Source of the DNA: Bacillus_AB infantis_C
GTDB taxonomy: Bacteria; Bacillota; Bacilli; Bacillales; Cytobacillaceae
Length of the DNA stretch: 64,000 nucleotides
Reading direction: 5' to 3'
Assembly: GCF_050107595.1 (NCBI RefSeq)
Contig: NZ_JBNILH010000001.1
Span: 62,001-126,000 of the forward strand
A program made the translations under genes and the position numbers. How positions within the stretch are numbered: position 1 is the first letter of the stretch; each line of letters opens with the position of its first letter. Of this stretch, positions 27,026-35,465 are shown piece by piece. A model generated the notes under the pieces. The model saw only the letters and a program-made list of their open reading frames with translations. It was not told the DNA's origin and searched no databases.

Positions 27026-27664
27026 ATGAGACAAAGAAACAAGCCTTGGGCTAAAGATAAATTAATGCAGCATCCGCAATATGTCATCCTGGAGCCGGAT
27101 CAGTATAAAGGAAAATGGGCTGAAGTATTTGGGGCAGACCAGCCTCTCCATATTGAGATAGGTACAGGGAAAGGCCGGTTCATCACCGGGATGGCTAAGG
27201 CCAATCCTCATATCAACTATATCGGAATAGAATTGGCAGAAAGCGTTATCGTTACTGCCCTTGATAAGCTTATTGAAGAAGAACTTCCCAATCTGAAGCT
27301 GATGAATGCCAATGCCAAAAACCTGGCGGAGTATTTTAATAAAGGGGATGTAGACAGGGTTTATCTTAATTTCTCAGACCCTTGGCCAAAGACCCGGCAT
27401 GAAAAAAGAAGGCTCACATTTAAAAGTTTTCTTGATGTCTACAAAAGCATCCTTGTGGATCAAGGGGAAATCCATTTCAAGACTGACAACCAGGGACTGT
27501 TCGAATATTCACTTACAAGCTTCTCCGAATATGGACTTCTCCTCACTTACGTCAGCCTCGACCTTCACAACAGCGGCTATGAAGGCAATATCATGACCGA
27601 ATACGAAGAAAAATTCTCCGGCAGAGGCAGCAGAATCTACCGCTCTGAAGTGAGATATCAATAA
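27026..27664 (+). CDS. trmB: tRNA (guanine-N7-)-methyltransferase
   Basis: A 212-residue SAM-dependent enzyme that methylates G46 of tRNA. The SAM-binding IEIGTGKGRF is near residue 45 and the family signature FSDPWPKTRHEKRRL near 119; TEYEEKFSGRG completes the C-terminal tRNA site. ATG 27026 follows AGGGGTG. In B. subtilis this is YtmQ, in the same neighbourhood of ytmP and ytzH. Confidence 0.97.
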   Translation: MRQRNKPWAKDKLMQHPQYVILEPDQYKGKWAEVFGADQPLHIEIGTGKGRFITGMAKANPHINYIGIELAESVIVTALDKLIEEELPNLKLMNANAKNLAEYFNKGDVDRVYLNFSDPWPKTRHEKRRLTFKSFLDVYKSILVDQGEIHFKTDNQGLFEYSLTSFSEYGLLLTYVSLDLHNSGYEGNIMTEYEEKFSGRGSRIYRSEVRYQ

Positions 27665-27804
27665 AATTGCAGAAAGCTGCTCGCGGGCGGCTTTGGTATA
27701 GACAAAAGGAGTACGGACATTTCGTGCTCCTTCTTTGTTTATGTTTTTTAGGATTTACTGTGAAAGGCCACAACAATCGTTCATTTGTTTAGCTTTTTAA
27801 ATGG

Positions 27805-27940
27805 GCTGTTAATTTCCGTTCCAGGCACTTCGCTTTCCGCGGGGCGACGCTGAGCCTCCTCTTCGCTACGCTCATGCGGGGTCTCAGCCTTGCCGCTACT
27901 TCCCGCAGGAGTCTGCGTGCCTTCCACTCCAATTAACAGG
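27805..27940. repeat. Palindromic interspersed repeat
   Basis: A 136-bp imperfect palindrome with terminal inverted repeats CTGTTAATT / AATTAACAG. The inner hairpin pairs GCTGAGCCTCC with GGGGTCTCAGC, and the flanks CAGGCAC..CCGCGGGG and CCCGCAGGAG..GTGCCTT pair partly. A solo right end lies at 50-83. It occupies the 468-bp gap between trmB and ytnP, which holds no gene. Confidence 0.65.
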
Positions 27941-28132
27941 TTCAATAACCTTGGGTATGCAACTAAGTTTTTTAAAGATAAAAACCAAGAATCTTCCTAA
28001 ATTCAATACATATCAATAATTCTGATGTAACTTATTTTATGCTGGGAATATTGAGCAAATATTCCACCAACTCCCCTCTAAATGATAAACTAACAAGTAT
28101 ACATACAATCTGCTGAAAAAGGGAGTGTGCAC

Positions 28133-28972
28133 ATGGAAACTTTAAAATTGAAAACGGTTAAGCTTACGTGGCTGAACGGAGGAGTCACACAATTGGATGG
28201 CGGCGCCATGTTCGGCGTTGTTCCAAAAGCACTGTGGGAAAAGAAATACCCCTGCAATGAAAAAAACCAGATCGAGCTTAGGACAGATCCAATCCTTGTA
28301 GAAGCTAACGGGAAAAAGATGCTCATAGAAACAGGCATAGGTTCCGGCAAGCTTAACGAAAAGCAAAAGCGGAACTACGGAGTGACAGAAGAATCCAGCC
28401 TTGAAAAATCTCTAGGAGAGCTTAACCTTGGCCCGGAGGATATCGATTATGTACTGATGACCCATCTGCATTTCGACCATGCATGCGGCCTTACCAGGCT
28501 TGAAGGGGAAGAATTTGTATCTGTGTTCCCCAATGCAAGGATTATTGTATCGGAAACCGAATGGGAAGAGATGCGCAATCCGAACATCCGGTCCAGGAAT
28601 ACATACTGGAAAGAGAACTGGAGCGGAATAGAGGGCCAGGTAGTCACATTTGAAGATGAATGGAGCTTCGGCCCAGTAAGAATGGTCCACACAGGCGGCC
28701 ACAGTGATGGGCATTCCATTATTCTCATCGAGGAAGAAGGGGAAACAATCGTTCATATGGCTGACATCATGCCGACTCATGCCCACCAGAATGTTCTATG
28801 GGTGCTTGCTTTTGACGATTATCCGATGGACTCAATCGCTGCAAAGCAGAAGTGGCTTGAGTACGGAATCAGCAGGGATGCATGGTTCACGTTTTATCAT
28901 GATGCCTATTACCGGGCGATAAAATGGGGTGGAGATAAACAGCTGAAGGAAGAGCTGAAACGAACCAGATAA
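28133..28972 (+). CDS. ytnP: Metallo-beta-lactamase fold hydrolase YtnP (lactonase-like)
   Basis: A 279-residue metal-dependent hydrolase. The zinc motif HLHFDH is at 111-116, further ligands sit in HTGGHSDGH and in the HMADIMPTHAH stretch. B. subtilis YtnP was reported to hydrolyse N-acyl homoserine lactones and to quench signalling in Streptomyces; that role is likely but not certain here. ATG 28133 has GGGAG at 7 nt; a GTG two codons earlier overlaps the RBS. Confidence 0.9.
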   Translation: METLKLKTVKLTWLNGGVTQLDGGAMFGVVPKALWEKKYPCNEKNQIELRTDPILVEANGKKMLIETGIGSGKLNEKQKRNYGVTEESSLEKSLGELNLGPEDIDYVLMTHLHFDHACGLTRLEGEEFVSVFPNARIIVSETEWEEMRNPNIRSRNTYWKENWSGIEGQVVTFEDEWSFGPVRMVHTGGHSDGHSIILIEEEGETIVHMADIMPTHAHQNVLWVLAFDDYPMDSIAAKQKWLEYGISRDAWFTFYHDAYYRAIKWGGDKQLKEELKRTR

Positions 28973-29022
28973 AAAAGGCATGTAAAAGGCCGGAACAAAA
29001 GAATCCGGCCTTTTACATGCTT
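28972..29022. terminator. Bidirectional terminator between ytnP and ytzB
   Basis: GCATGTAAAAGGCCGGA / TCCGGCCTTTTACATGC, a 17-bp perfect stem at the end of two convergent genes. Confidence 0.85.
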
Positions 29023-29029
29023 GCAATCT

Positions 29030-29344
29030 CTAAGACAGCGGGTAGGCATCCAATATCGTTCCGGTGCGGCTGTCTGAGACAAATTCGTATTGTGATACCG
29101 CTCCGTCAGCAGTCCGTGAGATGCCGCCTTTATAGACAGTATAGCTAAGACCGTGCTTTTCATAAGGCTCAGGCTGCATATGTATCCATGATCCGCTGAT
29201 TGGGCCATTTTTCTTGAAAGCGGCTTTAGCCTGATCAAGCGCTTTTTCTGGAGATACCGCTGTTTTATCTGCCAATAATTCCTTTGCAGCCAAGCCGCCT
29301 GCTACTCCGACTCCAACACCAAGCAAAAATGATTTCCAGTTCAT
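29030..29344 (-). CDS. ytzB: PepSY-domain membrane-anchored protein YtzB
   Basis: A 104-residue protein: a glycine-rich N-terminal membrane anchor (SFLLGVGVGVAGGLAAKELL), then a PepSY-type domain (residues ~30-104). PepSY domains often inhibit peptidases; the neighbour ytoP encodes a peptidase, but their products probably lie on opposite sides of the membrane. Start at 29344 follows GGAGGGGC at about 5 nt; an extension upstream lacks support. Confidence 0.85.
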   Translation of the reverse strand: MNWKSFLLGVGVGVAGGLAAKELLADKTAVSPEKALDQAKAAFKKNGPISGSWIHMQPEPYEKHGLSYTVYKGGISRTADGAVSQYEFVSDSRTGTILDAYPLS

Positions 29345-29559
29345 AGTCTGCCCCTCCGTCTTTTTCCAGCATAGTTGTTCATTATTCCATTCTACCAAAT
29401 GTAACCGGATATATTAAAGCGATTCACATAAAGTGATGGTACTTGGGGCCGCATGCCGGGCCAAGGTAAGAGGAAAAGGTGGTAAGAGGTATGAAAGTTC
29501 TGTAAAATAAATGTATACATAATAAGAAAGAGATAAAACCCATTAAAGGAGCAGGTACA

Positions 29560-30633
29560 ATGAACAATAAAACATTACAGCTTTTTAAAACACTGACAGA
29601 ATTGCCGGGAGCGCCGGGAAATGAACATTTGGTCCGCAAGTTTATGCGTGAGCAGCTTGGCCAGTATGCAGATGAAGTGGTCCAGGACAAGCTTGGGGGA
29701 GTATTTGGAGTAAAGAGGGGAGATGAGGAAGGGCCGGCTGTAATGGTTGCAGGCCATATGGATGAAGTTGGCTTCATGGTCACCTCCGTTACCGATAACG
29801 GTATGATCCGCTTCCAGACCCTTGGCGGCTGGTGGAGCCAGGTTCTTCTTGCCCAGAGGGTGCAGATCATGACCAATAATGGGCCAGTCACAGGCGTCAT
29901 TGGATCCATCCCTCCACACCTGCTGGATGAAGCCAAGCGCAGCAAGCCAATGGATATTAAAAATATGCTGATTGATATCGGTGCAGATGACCGTGCAGAT
30001 GCAGAAAGGATCGGCATTAAGCCAGGCCAGCAGATCCTGCCGATTTGTCCGTTCACACCAATGGCAAATGAAAAGAAAATAATGGCAAAGGCCTGGGATA
30101 ACCGTTATGGATGCGGTCTCGCGGTTGAGCTTCTGGAAGAATTGAAAGACGAAAAACTGCCGAATATCCTTTATTCCGGTGCGACAGTCCAGGAAGAAGT
30201 CGGATTAAGAGGTGCGCAGACAGCCGCCAATATGATCAAGCCTGATATTTTCTTTGCACTTGATGCAAGCCCTGCGAATGACATGACAGGCGATAAAAGG
30301 GAATTCGGCCAGCTTGGGAAAGGCGCGCTGCTCCGCATTTTGGACCGCTCCATGGTTACGCACCGCGGCATGAGGGAATTTGTACTGGATACAGCTGAAA
30401 AGAATAATGTGCCTTACCAGTATTTTGTTTCCCAGGGCGGAACAGATGCAGGGCGTGTCCACACTTCAAATGAAGGAGTCCCAAGTGCGGTAGTCGGCAT
30501 TTGCTCCCGTTATATCCATACCCACGCTTCCATTATCCATGTGGATGATTATGCGGCAGCGAAGGAGCTTCTGGTCAAGCTTGTTAAATCCTGCGACAAA
30601 ACCACTGTCGCATCCATCCGCGAAAACGTGTAA
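29560..30633 (+). CDS. ytoP: M42-family aminopeptidase YtoP
   Basis: A 357-residue metalloaminopeptidase (glutamyl aminopeptidase/endoglucanase M family). Metal and catalytic residues are visible in AGHMDEVGFMV (H66, D68), KAWDNRYGCG (D near 181), TVQEEVGLRGA (EE near 213) and the C-terminal RYIHTHASI histidine. It trims acidic residues from peptides in the cytoplasm. ATG 29560 follows AAAGGAGCAGG. Monocistronic, with a terminator at 30644-30672. Confidence 0.93.
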   Translation: MNNKTLQLFKTLTELPGAPGNEHLVRKFMREQLGQYADEVVQDKLGGVFGVKRGDEEGPAVMVAGHMDEVGFMVTSVTDNGMIRFQTLGGWWSQVLLAQRVQIMTNNGPVTGVIGSIPPHLLDEAKRSKPMDIKNMLIDIGADDRADAERIGIKPGQQILPICPFTPMANEKKIMAKAWDNRYGCGLAVELLEELKDEKLPNILYSGATVQEEVGLRGAQTAANMIKPDIFFALDASPANDMTGDKREFGQLGKGALLRILDRSMVTHRGMREFVLDTAEKNNVPYQYFVSQGGTDAGRVHTSNEGVPSAVVGICSRYIHTHASIIHVDDYAAAKELLVKLVKSCDKTTVASIRENV

Positions 30634-30643
30634 AAACAAAAGC

Positions 30644-30672
30644 GAGGGGGCAGCAGCAGTGCTGCCTCTTTT
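30644..30672 (+). terminator. ytoP terminator
   Basis: GAGGGGGCAGCA / TGCTGCCTC hairpin followed by TTTTC. Confidence 0.7.
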
Positions 30673-30727
30673 CAGTGTGCCATTCGGGCAATATAGAAAC
30701 AAGCAGTGAAAAAAGGAGGGCAGCTCT

Positions 30728-31252
30728 ATGAAAATTATAATAGGTTCTAAAAATCCGGCGAAAATTAGCGCGGTGGAAGCTATTTTCAATGAAAGCAGCT
30801 TTAAAGTCATTCCTGTTGATGTACCTTCCGGTGTGAGCGACCAGCCTTTTACAGATGACGAAACGATCAAAGGGGCTGTACAAAGAGCGGAACTGGCACT
30901 GAGAGAAGGAAGCGGGGATATAGGGATCGGTCTCGAAGGCGGGGTCCAGAACACAGCAGCAGGTTTATTTCTCTGCAATTGGGGGGCGCTTGCGCAAAAA
31001 GGCAAAGAAACAATCGTCGCCGGCGGGGCCAGGATCCCTCTTCCGCAGGAGATTTCCGAAGAGCTGCTCGCAGGCCGTGAGCTTGGGCCTGTCATGGATG
31101 CATATGCCCAAAAAGAAAACATCCGGAAAAAAGAAGGCGCCATCGGTGTTTTTACAAATGGCAGGGTCGACAGGGCAGAAATGTTTGCGCATGTTGTCAG
31201 ACTGCTGGCCGGACAGTTTGAGTATGGGAACAGGAAAAGGGAGAGGCTGTGA
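30728..31252 (+). CDS. DUF84 (YjjX-like) nucleoside triphosphatase
   Basis: A 174-residue protein of the DUF84 family, relatives of which hydrolyse ITP and XTP to clean the nucleotide pool. The N terminus IIIGSKNPAKISAVEAIF is the family signature, followed by VSDQPFTDDETIKGAVQRA and GIGLEGGVQ. Strong AAAGGAGGG before ATG 30728. Its stop codon is inside the stem of the terminator at 31239-31270. Substrate is taken from the family only. Confidence 0.85.
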   Translation: MKIIIGSKNPAKISAVEAIFNESSFKVIPVDVPSGVSDQPFTDDETIKGAVQRAELALREGSGDIGIGLEGGVQNTAAGLFLCNWGALAQKGKETIVAGGARIPLPQEISEELLAGRELGPVMDAYAQKENIRKKEGAIGVFTNGRVDRAEMFAHVVRLLAGQFEYGNRKRERL

Positions 31253-31270
31253 ACCTCTCCCTTGCTTTTT
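31239..31270 (+). terminator. Terminator overlapping the DUF84 gene end
   Basis: GGGAGAGG / CCTCTCCC stem including the TGA stop codon, then CTTGCTTTTT. Confidence 0.75.
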
Positions 31271-31281
31271 ATTAAGCAAGC

Positions 31282-31410
31282 CGCTTCCGCATATCGATTG
31301 TCCAGCTCCAGCGGCTAGAGCCTCGAGTCATAAGCCAATCAGGCTAAAAGGTTAAAGAACAACCTTTCATCCTGCTCGTCTTATGCTTGTAGGGGCTGAG
31401 CAAGCGCCCT
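31282..31410. repeat. Structured interspersed repeat, short B-type copy
   Basis: Shares TTGTCCAGCTCCAGCGGCTA, CTCGAGTCATAAGCCAATCA and CCTGCTCGTCTTATGCTTGT with the copies at 60666-61085. Hairpin 1 pairs AAAAGGTT with AACCTTTC around the loop AAAGAAC (about 31347-31368). It lacks hairpin 2. It separates the DUF84 gene from convergent ytoQ. Confidence 0.85.
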
Positions 31411-31417
31411 CCGCATT

Positions 31418-31864
31418 TCAGCTCTCTTCAAAGACATAAGAAAGGATTTTGATGGCCTGGTTAACCGTTTCGACTGTCACGTTTGCTTTTTGTGACAGCT
31501 CTTTAAGCGGGTGGTGCAGTTTTTCGGGCCTGATCAGGATCAGCGGCTTTTTTAGTGCAGCGGCAGTGCTGGCATCCATGCTCGTGTTCCATTGCTTATA
31601 CTGCTCACCGAACAGGGCGATGACCAGGTCTGATTTTTCCATCAGCAGCTGGGTCCGCAGATTGTTGATGCTTGAAGAAGCCTGATCAAGGTAAACAGGG
31701 CCCGGCTGCTCCCCAAGTATTTCTTCTCCGATCTTATCAGAGCGCTCATGGTTTTCCATTGGTCCGACAAAATGGACTGGAAGCTGAAGGGCTTTTGCTT
31801 TTTCCTTCAGCTCTCCTCTCCAGTCAGTATGAATCTCGCCTGCCAGATAAACTGTCAATTTCAT
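31418..31864 (-). CDS. ytoQ: YtoQ-family protein (nucleoside 2-deoxyribosyltransferase-like)
   Basis: A 148-residue protein of the YtoQ family, assigned to the nucleoside deoxyribosyltransferase-like fold. VYLAGEIHTDWR at the N terminus and DLVIALFGEQYKQWNTSMDA near residue 80 are the recognisable motifs. Activity has not been shown for the family as far as I know. GAGGAGG precedes two adjacent ATGs; the second (31864) has the better 7-nt spacing. Confidence 0.85.
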   Translation of the reverse strand: MKLTVYLAGEIHTDWRGELKEKAKALQLPVHFVGPMENHERSDKIGEEILGEQPGPVYLDQASSSINNLRTQLLMEKSDLVIALFGEQYKQWNTSMDASTAAALKKPLILIRPEKLHHPLKELSQKANVTVETVNQAIKILSYVFEES

Positions 31865-32024
31865 CATATTTCCTCCTCTTTGGCAGATATCTTACATTTT
31901 ACCACTTCTGTTAATAACAAACCGTCCACAGTCCTGAAAAAGCGGCAAGGGGGGTTGTCAGATAATTAAAAAGACAGTTATGATAGAAAAGGCCGATATT
32001 TTTTCCAGCAGGGAGGAAAATAGT

Positions 32025-32534
32025 ATGAAAAAAATCAGCATCACCGCCTTGCTTATGATGTGTTCCGTTCTGTTCCTGAGCGCCTGCTCTGCATCCTTCC
32101 AAGAAGAGCAGAAGGAAGCAAAGAGGGCAGCGGAGACCGCTTTCACCCAAAAGCCCAAGGATGCAAATAATAAAAATGAAGAGATAGACTATTATTTGCC
32201 TTTTGGCGTCGAGGTTGAAGAAGAAAGCCCAAACAATCTTATATTAAAAAATGGAAGCAAAACATATATCCTGTTTTATAACCAGAATGAGGGCAAAGGC
32301 AGCAAGGTGGTTTATGAGTCTGCTAAACTTCAGAACGAAAGCTATGAGGTGGATGAAACCTTCCAATATGATGGAAGATTCGGGTTTATTCTTATTAAAA
32401 AGCTGGATGATGACAGAAGCGAATTGATTGTCGGAGCTGATGGGGTCAAGATTACAGCGGAAACAAAGACATCCAGCCTGAAAGCAGATGCTTCGATGAT
32501 GATTGATATCGTCAACTCTGTCCAGATAAAATAA
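32025..32534 (+). CDS. Putative lipoprotein of unknown function
   Basis: A 169-residue exported protein. A short signal peptide (MKKISITALLMMCSVLF) ends in the lipobox LSAC with Cys 22, so it should be lipid-anchored on the outer face of the membrane. The mature part is charged and predicted mostly beta with no domain I recognise. ATG 32025 is 8 nt after GGGAGG. Flanked by its own terminator at 32589-32619. Confidence 0.8.
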   Translation: MKKISITALLMMCSVLFLSACSASFQEEQKEAKRAAETAFTQKPKDANNKNEEIDYYLPFGVEVEEESPNNLILKNGSKTYILFYNQNEGKGSKVVYESAKLQNESYEVDETFQYDGRFGFILIKKLDDDRSELIVGADGVKITAETKTSSLKADASMMIDIVNSVQIK

Positions 32535-32588
32535 CGAACAAAAGCGCAAGCTCCACAAATCTTACAATTTATAAATTCCTTAACAACA

Positions 32589-32619
32589 AGCAAAGGGCGA
32601 ACCCTTTGCTATTTTTTTT
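32589..32619 (+). terminator. Lipoprotein gene terminator
   Basis: AGCAAAGGG-CGAA-CCCTTTGCT followed by ATTTTTTTT. Confidence 0.9.
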
Positions 32620-32642
32620 GCGCATATTTATTAAATGTCAGG

Positions 32643-32695
32643 GTAGTGTTCTATATTGATCTTGGGCTTATTTCAGCATACTTGGCTAACACTAC
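32643..32695. repeat. Short MITE-like remnant
   Basis: Ends GTAGTGTT / AACACTAC form an inverted repeat. The inside (TATTGATCTTGGGCTTATTT and following CAGC) closely matches the right arm, reverse complement, of the element at 49180-49363, so this looks like an internally deleted relative. It lies in the 344-bp gap before the PTS IIC gene, which holds no other clear feature. Confidence 0.5.
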
Positions 32696-32878
32696 TACAA
32701 GGTCAGCAGCAGCTTCCAATCAAAAAAACAGGGAAAAGCAGATTTCACGGAGCATGATGAGCTCATACTAGGAGGGTTCCGGTATTTTTTCCTTCCTTTT
32801 TACCCCAGCCATGCTTACAATATAGGTTGTAACATCTGTCTTGACACATGACAATGAAGAATGAACGGGGGATTTTAC

Positions 32879-33922
32879 ATGAGAGAATTTTTGAAGAGAA
32901 AAGGGGTCAGCCTGTCTGCGAGGGTTTACTTTATAGATGCATTGAGCAGCATGGCATTAGGCTTGTTTTCTTCACTGATTATAGGACTGATCATCAAGAC
33001 AGTGGGAGAACAGCTGCCGGCAGGTTATGGCGGGAGTTTCTTCATAGAGATGGGGACGCTTGCGATGGGGCTCATGGGGCCGGCAATCGGCGTTGCTGTT
33101 GCTTTTGGATTAAATGCACCGCCCCTGGTACTGTTCGCTGCGATTGCAAGCGGGGCAGCAGGGGCCGCGCTGGGCGGACCGGCAGGAAGCTTTGCCGCTG
33201 CCTTGATATCTGTAGAGATTGGGAAGCTTGTCAGCAAGGAGACGAAAATTGATATTATTGTTACCCCTTTTGTTACAATACTGGCTGGATATGGAACAGC
33301 AATGTTGATCGGACCAGGAATAAACTTCCTGTTAAAGGGTCTTGGAAGCATGATCATGTGGGGGACGGAGCAAAGGCCGATATTGATGGGGATCATTGTA
33401 GCAGTGCTGATGGGCCTCGCCCTTACAGCGCCTATCTCCAGTGCAGCCATTGCGCTGATGCTTGATTTGCACGGGCTTGCAGCAGGGGCAGCAACAATCG
33501 GATGTGCGGCCCAAATGGTCGGTTTTGCAGTCAGCAGCTACAGGGAAAATAAGGTAGGCGGCCTCATTGCCCAGGGGCTTGGAACTTCAATGCTGCAGGT
33601 GCCCAATATCATAAGGAACCCGATGATCCTTCTTCCGCCGACCATTGCGGGGGCTGTTCTTGCACCGCTCGGTACCACTTTATTTGTACTCGAGAACAAT
33701 GCGGCTGGTGCGGGAATGGGGACTGCAGGCCTTGTGGGGCAGATCATGACAGTGACCGCGATGGGATTCAGCTCGGCTGTCCTCCTGAAAATAGTCATGT
33801 TGCATTTTGTTGGACCAGCCGCAATAAGCTTGTTATTATCTGAGTATATGAGGAAAAAAGGCTGGATCAAACATGGCGATATGCTGATCCAGACAGGAGG
33901 AGAAAGAAATGAAAAAGCTTGA
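32879..33922 (+). CDS. PTS_EIIC_2-type membrane protein
   Basis: A 347-residue integral membrane protein with about 9-10 glycine/alanine-rich segments, resembling the PTS_EIIC_2 family of putative sugar permease subunits. No IIA or IIB domain is present in the protein or nearby, so PTS transport is doubtful and a different solute or mechanism is possible. ATG 32879 (MREFLKRKG) follows ACGGGGGATTT. Its last 14 bp overlap ytpP, giving tight translational coupling with a thioredoxin-like protein. Confidence 0.8.
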   Translation: MREFLKRKGVSLSARVYFIDALSSMALGLFSSLIIGLIIKTVGEQLPAGYGGSFFIEMGTLAMGLMGPAIGVAVAFGLNAPPLVLFAAIASGAAGAALGGPAGSFAAALISVEIGKLVSKETKIDIIVTPFVTILAGYGTAMLIGPGINFLLKGLGSMIMWGTEQRPILMGIIVAVLMGLALTAPISSAAIALMLDLHGLAAGAATIGCAAQMVGFAVSSYRENKVGGLIAQGLGTSMLQVPNIIRNPMILLPPTIAGAVLAPLGTTLFVLENNAAGAGMGTAGLVGQIMTVTAMGFSSAVLLKIVMLHFVGPAAISLLLSEYMRKKGWIKHGDMLIQTGGERNEKA

Positions 33923-34226
33923 ATCAATGGACCAGTTTGAGCAAATGAAAAATGAGGGACAGCATATTTTTATGTTTTCAGCAGACTGGTGCCCTGACTG
34001 CCGCATCATCGAACCGATCCTTCCAGAGGTAGAAGAGAAGTTCAGCGATTATACCTTTGTATATGTAGACCGGGATGAATATATTGATCTATGCGGGCAG
34101 CTCGATATCTTCGGCATCCCTAGCTTCATTGCTTTCAGGGATGGAGAGGAATCAGGCCGCTTTGTCAGCAAGGATAGGAAAACACAGGAAGAAATCGAGA
34201 ATTTCATCGCCGGCCTCAGCCGCTGA
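33909..34226 (+). CDS. ytpP: Thioredoxin-like protein YtpP
   Basis: A 105-residue thioredoxin fold with the redox pair in WCPDC (C28, C31) in place of WCGPC, and the cis-proline in FGIPSF. It has no signal peptide, so it acts in the cytoplasm as a thiol-disulfide reductant. ATG 33909 lies inside the end of the PTS-like gene, after GGAGGAGAAAGA. It is likely in one operon with that gene and with ytpQ. Confidence 0.92.
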   Translation: MKKLESMDQFEQMKNEGQHIFMFSADWCPDCRIIEPILPEVEEKFSDYTFVYVDRDEYIDLCGQLDIFGIPSFIAFRDGEESGRFVSKDRKTQEEIENFIAGLSR

Positions 34227-34314
34227 TATCTTTCGCCCTCCGTCTCCTTTGAGATGGAGGGCTTTCTATTGTACAATGGAAACTGCAGAAATTTCCCGTA
34301 AGGAGGGAAAAGGG

Positions 34315-35115
34315 ATGAAAATGGACAGCAGGAAAATGAAGAATGAATTAACCAAGAGGCTGGATGCTGAGAATCGGTCTTTCTTATTTGATAAACAAAA
34401 AGATACCCTTCGGATCGAAAATAAAGAAACAGGCAAAGGGATCACCATTTCGCTGCCTGGGATCATTGCTAAATGGCAGGAGCAGAAGGACAAGGCGATT
34501 GAAGAGGTGGCTTATTATGTGGAAGAAGGCCTAAAGGCTATGTCGGGAGAATCCGGGCTTGAAGGCCATGAAAAAAATATCTTCCCTGTCATCAGGTCAA
34601 CGTCTTTTCCGCAGGAATCCGAAGAGGGAATTCAGTTTCTGTTTGACGAACATACAGCAGAAACAAGGATTTATTATGCCCTTGACCAGGGCAGAACCTA
34701 CAGGCTCATTGATTCAGTGCTCATGAAAAAAGAGGGCTGGACAGCTGAAAGGATCAGGGAGATTGCCTTATTTAATGTCAGGTCCCTGTCCACAGGGTTT
34801 AAAAAGGACGAAGTGGCCGGCAATATCTTTTATTTTCTGAATGCAAATGACGGCTATGATGCGAGCCGCATTCTCAATGAAGCTTTTCTGAAGACGATGG
34901 AGCAGCAGATAACCGGTGAGATGGCACTTGCCGTTCCCCATCAGGACGTCCTGATCATAGCGGATGTGCGGAATAATACGGGCTATGATATCCTCGCCCA
35001 GATGAATATGAGCTTCTTTGCAAGCGGCAGGGTGCCGATTACGGCATTATCATTTCTTTATGAAAACGGGGAGCTTGAGCCGATTTTCATACTCGGCAAA
35101 AATAAGAAAAAGTGA
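34315..35115 (+). CDS. ytpQ: DUF1444 protein YtpQ
   Basis: A 266-residue soluble protein of the DUF1444 family, near the length of B. subtilis YtpQ. Recognisable family stretches are FPVIRSTSFPQES, NGYDASRILN-like NDGYDASRILN and AVPHQDVLIIADVRN. Function unknown. ATG 34315 has AAGGAGGG at 7 nt. In B. subtilis ytpR separates ytpQ from sftA; here ytpR is missing and a terminator follows directly. Confidence 0.88.
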   Translation: MKMDSRKMKNELTKRLDAENRSFLFDKQKDTLRIENKETGKGITISLPGIIAKWQEQKDKAIEEVAYYVEEGLKAMSGESGLEGHEKNIFPVIRSTSFPQESEEGIQFLFDEHTAETRIYYALDQGRTYRLIDSVLMKKEGWTAERIREIALFNVRSLSTGFKKDEVAGNIFYFLNANDGYDASRILNEAFLKTMEQQITGEMALAVPHQDVLIIADVRNNTGYDILAQMNMSFFASGRVPITALSFLYENGELEPIFILGKNKKK

Positions 35116-35123
35116 CTGGGGAA

Positions 35124-35149
35124 GGATCACAGAATGTGGTCCTTTTTTT
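35124..35149 (+). terminator. ytpQ terminator
   Basis: GGATCAC-AGAAT-GTGGTCC followed by seven T. Confidence 0.8.
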
Positions 35150-35465
35150 ATATCTGATTAACAGGGAGAAGCCTGCAGGTTACACTGCCTGTAACAGTTG
35201 TAAACCCGATGTTAAACTGATTATGCCAAAAGTATAAGCATGCGGGTTCAAACTGTGGCAATTTAACCCATAAAGCCTATAAAAAGGCTCATTCTCTCTT
35301 TTTGACTCGAATTTTTATGAATAGCTGATAAAATAAAGGGGTAGGAAAAATAAGCTGCTCTTTTATCTGCAGCTTAAGGGTTATTCTGCCTTTGTACCAG
35401 GAAATTGAGCATCCAAATACACCGACAGCTTTGCCTAAACAGCCTTTAAGAAAGAGTGATTAATA
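35150..35465. other. sftA upstream region
   Basis: About 315 bp without a gene. It contains a hairpin AAGCTGC / GCAGCTT near 35351-35375, a TTGACT near 35302 and a TAAAAT near 35329 with spacing too long for a good promoter. Nothing more is recognisable; ytpR, expected here from B. subtilis, is absent. Confidence 0.4.

Noticed and set aside
30965..31355. Open frames across the DUF84 gene end and the 31.3-kb repeat
   Set aside because: Antisense or out-of-frame to a supported gene and extending into repeat DNA.
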